Shown here: one piece after another, positions 62,601 through 64,000 of the stretch | Layout: each line of letters begins with the position of its first letter | How positions within the stretch are numbered: the stretch's first letter is position 1 | Assembly (NCBI GenBank): GCA_039819785.1 | Contig: JBCBRH010000009.1 | Location: 54,187 to 118,186 of the forward strand | DNA length: 64,000 nt | Direction of reading: 5' to 3' | From: JBCBRD01 sp039819785 | Lineage (GTDB): Bacteria > Pseudomonadota > Alphaproteobacteria > Rhizobiales > Hyphomicrobiaceae | Made by a program: the position numbers and the translations under genes | Notes under the pieces: generated by a model | Told to the model about the DNA's origin: nothing | Database searches by the model: none | The model's input: only the letters and a program-made list of their open reading frames with translations

Positions 62601-63682
62601 AGGTCTTTAATCGCACTGATCACCGATTGGTCCGAAGGTGTCCCTCCATAGGCCGGCCGCCCATCACGCAGGCTCACTACATGAGCCTGTTCCCGCCCCA
62701 CACCTGAAACCGACCACGTCCACGGCGAAGTATTTTTGCCGACACGCTCGACACCCGGCCTCACCTCGCAGGACCCGGCGCGCAGGTCCGTCCCAAACCA
62801 GCTCACGATCAGCGAGGCATTTTTTATGTTCGGAAGCCCGTAAGACATCTGGTCCATTGAGACCGACCAGTCCGTCCCGCCTATTTGCGAGTGCACGTTC
62901 TCAGTCTCGTTCACGCCAGGCGCAAGCGTACGGACAACATCTTGCGTGCCGTACACAAATTCACCAGAGCCTGGGATAATGACGATGCCGCGGGCTTTGT
63001 GGAGGCTGTCTTCGCGCATGCGGACCACCTCGAACGAAAACTGCGGCAAGCGGTTGCCGAACTCAGCCAGAGGTAACCGCTCAAAAACGATGTAGGACGT
63101 ATTGCGGAATGCTGGCGCAGAGCCGCTCCCCTCAATCGCCGAAATAAGCGCATCAGGCTGTTGGGTTCCTGTGCCCGTATAAAACCGATAAGTGTACCGC
63201 GAAAGATCAACCTCTTGGCCATCTGCCCAAACGCGAACCAGCGCCGTCGTTTCACCCTCCGCGATCCCCACGGCAAAGTTCGCATAGTAGGTGTAATCCA
63301 CCTGCTCGACAGTGCTGGATGCCACCGGCGCACCCTTGCCGCCGCCACCACGACCAGAAGACTGAGTGGTTCGAACAACCACTTCCTCAAAATCCGTCGC
63401 CCAGATCACTTGTCCGCCCAACCGCGCCCGGCCGAGTAACTGGGGAATGGGTGCACCCTCGGTTGAGGAGGTGACATGGAGATCCCGCAGTCGCGGCCCC
63501 TCAACCACCTTGCTTTCACCTGACGATCCAAACAGTGCCTGATCGACATATGACCCGGCCAGGGCCCCAATCTGAGAGCCGATCGCAGCCCCGGACAGGG
63601 TCGCGCCAAGCACGCTAACCCCAGCCGGTAACACTGCACCGCCCACAGCTGCGCCAGCCGCCGCCAAAGCCAAAGTTGCCAT
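59684..63682 (-). CDS. GTA gp15-like giant tail protein (TIM-barrel domain tail hub)
   Basis: The 1332-residue protein matches the largest structural protein of Rhodobacter-type gene transfer agents, a tail-tip/host specificity factor. It opens with a Gly/Ala-rich hydrophobic segment (MATLALAAAGAAVGGAVLPAG), then the phage tail domain (GAPIPQLLGRARLGGQVIW; SYIVFERLPLAEFGNRLPQF), the GTA TIM-barrel domain (about residues 420-780; GGVDSFLIGSELRGLTGVRS, VGIDCYWPLSDWRDG, FTEIGCPAINKG), and a long C-terminal beta part. The ATG at 63682 overlaps the stop of the gp14-like gene (TGATG), which settles the start against the longer frame to 63733. Confidence 0.93.
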   Translation of the reverse strand: MATLALAAAGAAVGGAVLPAGVSVLGATLSGAAIGSQIGALAGSYVDQALFGSSGESKVVEGPRLRDLHVTSSTEGAPIPQLLGRARLGGQVIWATDFEEVVVRTTQSSGRGGGGKGAPVASSTVEQVDYTYYANFAVGIAEGETTALVRVWADGQEVDLSRYTYRFYTGTGTQQPDALISAIEGSGSAPAFRNTSYIVFERLPLAEFGNRLPQFSFEVVRMREDSLHKARGIVIIPGSGEFVYGTQDVVRTLAPGVNETENVHSQIGGTDWSVSMDQMSYGLPNIKNASLIVSWFGTDLRAGSCEVRPGVERVGKNTSPWTWSVSGVGREQAHVVSLRDGRPAYGGTPSDQSVISAIKDLKARGIGVTLTPFLLMDVPEGNALPDPSGAGFQAVYPWRGRITCFPAPGLVGSPDKSAAAATQIAAFVGSAQRGHFQLSGESVSYSGPVEWSYRRMVLHLAWLAKAAGGVDSFLIGSELRGLTGVRSAAAVFPFVDALIALAADVKAVLGAETKVTYAADWSEYFGYQPTDGSGDVYFHLDPLWASSSIDAVGIDCYWPLSDWRDGAEHLDAQAGARSIYDLDYLRGNIAGGEGFDWYYASSADRSAQQRTAITDGVGKPWVFRFKDIRSWWGNTHFNRPAGVEAAQPTAWVPFSRPVWFTEIGCPAINKGPNQPNVFVDPKSSENAFPYHSTGARDDYVQRVYLQAFIEHYAEDISETFDDRNPLSPVYGGRMVDVERLYCYCWDARPFPAFPTNLDVWGDGGNWYLGHWLNGRMSSVSLSRIVEAIVEKSVGAFDDIDVSQLEGLVPGYVIDRVMSPRDALQPLSLSFFFDSIESGGTLRFQHRGRFSDVVELPLEELIEENEDAALMSLSRRQETELPASAKLSYVSSDGSYGQAVAEARRLTGASGRVSKAELPIVLEPYQSRSMAESWLHEAWAARETARFGVGPSHLELEPGDLVRVGRGGLLDTYRIMEIRDRGKREIEALRIDPQVYASVVTSWQPPISSPPIAVGSPDAIFVDLPLLNGSEDPNQGYVAAYHDPWPGGVAVYSSPETSGFALRRIVSTRSGVGELLAPLEVGVAWRSDRSQVLRIAFRGYELQSATRPQFLNGANILAVQHADGRWEVIQFDTATLESPQVYALSGLLRGQAGTEGVMRENGPLQTGARVVQVDQGLASVFVASDEVRLPLNWQVGPSNRALGDASYFAMTHAFEGVGHRPYAPVHLKLESLMGGSGDYRLSWVRRTRLGGDNWEIEDVPLGEDSEAYCVEILKGGEVVRLVSVYAPEFIYENDALIGDFDELPNRIDVRVYQKNAFWGNGTAARSRLPLQPA

Positions 63683-64000
63683 CAGCCCGTCACCCCTGGA
63701 AATCGAAAAACACCCGCAGTCCGTCGCCGCCACCAGTCTGATAGAGGCACTTCACAAACCCGTCGGCTTTCAACCGCGTGCACGAATGTCGCCTCACCCG
63801 TGGCAATACCCACATGCTTAGCCACCATGTTGGCGCGATACCGGAACACCAGCACATCGCCTGCTGCAACGACCTCACAACGCCGCACCACAAGGTGCCG
63901 CTCTGCTGCGCTCAACAACGTTTCAAGTCCAGTCGCTTCAGCCCAGTCCCCGGCATAAGCAGGTGTCGGCTCAGCCTCGGCCCCGTAGAGTTCGCGCCAA
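63682..64000 (-). CDS. GTA gp14-like cell-wall peptidase (NlpC/P60 family), 5' end outside window
   Basis: The C-terminal 105 residues are visible; the frame is open at base 64000, starting WRELYGAEAEPTPAYAGDWAE. The segment matches the C-terminal half of the GTA NlpC/P60 peptidase: the catalytic His lies in ANMVAKHVGIATG, and the end reads WWRRRTAGVFRFPG. The catalytic Cys would be outside the window. Such enzymes sit in the tail and open the host cell wall. Its stop overlaps the gp15-like start by one base. Confidence 0.88.
   Translation of the reverse strand, partial: WRELYGAEAEPTPAYAGDWAEATGLETLLSAAERHLVVRRCEVVAAGDVLVFRYRANMVAKHVGIATGEATFVHAVESRRVCEVPLSDWWRRRTAGVFRFPGVTG

Overview
The window looks like a chromosomal segment of an alphaproteobacterium, most likely of the Hyphomicrobiales (Rhizobiales) type. 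Evidence: an IDH1/2-like NADP isocitrate dehydrogenase; the block ccmI-ccmE-ccmF-ccmH-degP-response regulator-histidine kinase-glnE, which is a familiar order in rhizobia and relatives; a FeuPQ-like two-component pair; and the 3' end of a gene transfer agent (GTA) structural cluster at the right edge. No rRNA, tRNA, CRISPR array, insertion sequence or prophage integration site was seen. Coding density is high and most genes lie on the minus strand.

Layout. 1-7.4 kb is mostly housekeeping: a PqiA-type membrane protein (cut by the window edge), a homocysteine S-methyltransferase, rpsD, a small exported protein, a TrmJ-like RNA methyltransferase with an unusual N-terminal extension, icd and a transglutaminase-like protein. 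7.6-13.0 kb is a minus-strand run of five haem or redox genes: an NAD(P)H/FAD/[2Fe-2S] module fused to a di-haem cytochrome b, an eleven-haem cytochrome, a Tll0287-like haem protein, a single-domain globin and an anchored monohaem cytochrome c. Two perfect inverted repeats lie upstream. 13.4-17.6 kb is a four-gene cassette (Fe(II)/2OG dioxygenase, methyltransferase, MFS transporter, methyltransferase), followed by a glutathione transferase.

18.5-27.9 kb holds a complete type I secretion locus: adaptor, ABC exporter with an extra N-terminal membrane domain, a 1212-residue RTX/LamG substrate, and a TolC-like outer membrane channel. 28.1-34.1 kb is a heavy-metal RND efflux operon bracketed by two His-rich exported proteins. 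34.3-42.9 kb carries a Cys-rich exported protein, two overlapping GTPase genes, an SDR oxidoreductase, aminopeptidase N and a histidine-kinase-like protein with a degraded ATP-binding domain.

43-55 kb is the glnE / two-component / DegP / cytochrome c maturation block; it would supply the haem ligation needed by the c-type cytochromes at 7.6-10.9 kb. 55-58 kb has a glycine-zipper lipoprotein and a FeuPQ-like pair with a PepSY-like periplasmic protein. 58.3-64 kb ends in the GTA tail genes (gp14-like peptidase, gp15-like giant tail protein), a strong terminator, and an endolysin with a C-terminal membrane region.

The best candidates for an undescribed system are the redox operon at 7.6-13.0 kb, read here as a transmembrane NAD(P)H-to-periplasm electron conduit probably linked to nitrogen oxides, and the dioxygenase/methyltransferase/transporter cassette at 13.4-17.6 kb. 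Functions for both are inferred from sequence motifs and gene context only.
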